This document shows positions 6,504-7,334 of a stretch of DNA of 7,334 bases, piece after piece. This DNA comes from a bacterium UBP3_UBA1247 (GTDB taxonomy: Bacteria > UBA3054). The notes below the pieces were generated by a model. The model did no database searches. It was not told where the DNA came from and was given only the letters and a program-made list of their open reading frames with translations. The position numbers were made by a program, and so were the translations under genes. How positions within the stretch are numbered: the first letter of the stretch is position 1; each line of letters begins with the position of its first letter. Where the stretch lies: positions 3,436-10,769 of the forward strand of contig DBWD01000077.1 in the NCBI GenBank assembly GCA_002308555.1, given 5' to 3'.

Positions 6504-7334
6504 TTAACGGTTGGCTTTTACGCCGAATTTTTCCTTATATTCAGAGAAGTCGTCCTTGCCGTTGTTGTTCCAGTCAAGGTCGACCACCATCTGAAGTTCC
6601 GTGTACTTGGTCCAGGTCGTGGAGCGGCCTTCCGTGAAGCCCACGTTGCCGACGGTCTCGGAGACGATCTTTTCTATCTCGGGCTTGGCCTCGGCCCAGT
6701 TGCCGTAGTAGCCGCAGTCCACGCCGACTCTCACGAGGGTCTTGGCGTCCTCCTCGCTGTTGATGACCAGCATGTCGGAGGCGTTGCTGCTAAGGGCGTT
6801 CTCCTCGGCGATGTCGCCCAGGGTGAAGGAGCGCACGCCGTAGAGCCACATGTTGGTGGGCATCTTGGAAGCCAGCTGGGAGATGGTGTAAACGTAGGCT
6901 TCCCTTTCCCAGAGCAGGCGGCCGTAAACTTCGTTCTCGGCCAGCTGGGTCTGGATGTCTTTCTGGACCTGCTTGATGGCCTTGTCGTATTTCTGAGCCT
7001 GCTGGAGGGTCTCCTGGGCCGTGTTGGCGGCATCCTGCTCCTTGCCGATCTTGCCCTGGTTGAGGAACCAGAGGGCGCCGAACAGAACGGCCAGCAGGGC
7101 GACGGCGGCGATGATCAGCGGCTTCTTGCCGTCGAAGGAACGCTGCCACTGCAGATTGGAGGGAACCAGGTTGACGCTGTAGGGGGACTGGCCGCTCAGG
7201 GAAACCAAGGCGCCGACGGATTCGGCGAAAGCGAAGGAATCGCCCTTCTCGCCTTCGAAAGCGCTGAAGGCATCCAGGTAGTCGGCGTCGGTTTTAAGCT
7301 TGTCCTGCAGGTAGGCGTTGAGGCCTTTGATCTT
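6504..7334 (-). CDS. PilM-PilN-like fusion protein, C-terminal part (Amuc_1101-like); start outside the window
   Basis: The frame is open to the right edge, so the 276 visible residues are the C-terminal part of a longer protein. The first 50 or so residues (GLNAYLQDKL, a Tyr-Leu-Asp-Ala-Phe stretch, FAESVGALV) look like the end of a PilM/FtsA-like actin-fold ATPase. They run without a stop into YSVNLVPS, which resembles the I-N-L-L-P motif at the N-terminus of PilN that binds PilM. A membrane helix follows (about 73-91), then a coiled coil (about 94-137) and a PilN-like periplasmic domain (about 143-253). The last residues hold DWNNNGKDDFSE, an EF-hand-like loop. A TTG at 7208 is the only start-like codon near the junction and has no ribosome-binding site, so a separate PilN gene is unlikely. 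The product would couple the cytoplasmic PilM ring to the periplasmic PilO/PilP-like partners. Confidence 0.75.
   Translation of the reverse strand, partial: KIKGLNAYLQDKLKTDADYLDAFSAFEGEKGDSFAFAESVGALVSLSGQSPYSVNLVPSNLQWQRSFDGKKPLIIAAVALLAVLFGALWFLNQGKIGKEQDAANTAQETLQQAQKYDKAIKQVQKDIQTQLAENEVYGRLLWEREAYVYTISQLASKMPTNMWLYGVRSFTLGDIAEENALSSNASDMLVINSEEDAKTLVRVGVDCGYYGNWAEAKPEIEKIVSETVGNVGFTEGRSTTWTKYTELQMVVDLDWNNNGKDDFSEYKEKFGVKANR
6540..6575 (-). other. Coding segment for an EF-hand-like calcium-binding loop
   Basis: The twelve codons encode DWNNNGKDDFSE, with D, N, N at positions 1, 3 and 5, Gly at 6, Asp at 9 and Glu at 12, as in EF-hand and dockerin loops. Position 8 is Asp instead of the usual aliphatic residue, and the 12-residue loop stands alone near the C-terminus of the PilN-like domain. 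Metal binding is inferred. Confidence 0.5.

Noticed and set aside
6504..7208. A separate PilN gene starting at TTG 7208
   Set aside because: No ribosome-binding site precedes the TTG, and the frame continues upstream with PilM-like sequence to the window edge.

Overview
All coding sequence lies on the minus strand. It reads as one operon for the envelope-spanning part of a type IV pilus (or related type II secretion-like) machine. In transcription order (high to low coordinates) it holds: the 3' end of a PilM-PilN-like fusion gene; a PilO-like inner-membrane protein that resembles Akkermansia Amuc_1100; a membrane-anchored protein in the PilP position with a calcium-binding module of thrombospondin type 3 (TSP3) style; a complete secretin (PilQ, Amuc_1098-like) with N-terminal TPR repeats and a very acidic tail; and a second, paralogous TPR-secretin that runs off the left edge. 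Gaps between genes are 20 to 55 bases, and each internal gene has a Shine-Dalgarno sequence. I see no terminator or convincing promoter, so the operon probably starts and ends outside the window.

The organism is most likely a member of the PVC group (Verrucomicrobiota, Lentisphaerota/Victivallales or Kiritimatiellota). The set matches, in order and protein features, the Amuc_1098 to Amuc_1101 pilus cluster of Akkermansia muciniphila. Calcium-binding repeats of the kind in the PilP-position protein are also common in this group. The sequence is G+C-rich by eye, with A/T-rich gaps between genes. A closer taxonomic placement is not possible from the sequence alone.

Layout: 1-1985, second secretin (C-terminus missing); 2041-4611, first secretin; 4654-5622, PilP-position protein; 5643-6482, PilO/Amuc_1100-like; 6504-7334, PilM-PilN-like C-terminal part (start missing). 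By analogy with PilMNOPQ, the PilM part would sit in the cytoplasm, the PilN-, PilO- and PilP-like proteins would form the inner-membrane alignment complex through single membrane helices, and the secretin would form the outer-membrane gate.

The less ordinary features are the tandem pair of unlike secretins, a roughly 175-residue Tyr/Asn/Ser-rich segment inside the second secretin, the Glu/Ser tail on the first, and predicted calcium-binding loops in two of the inner-membrane partners.
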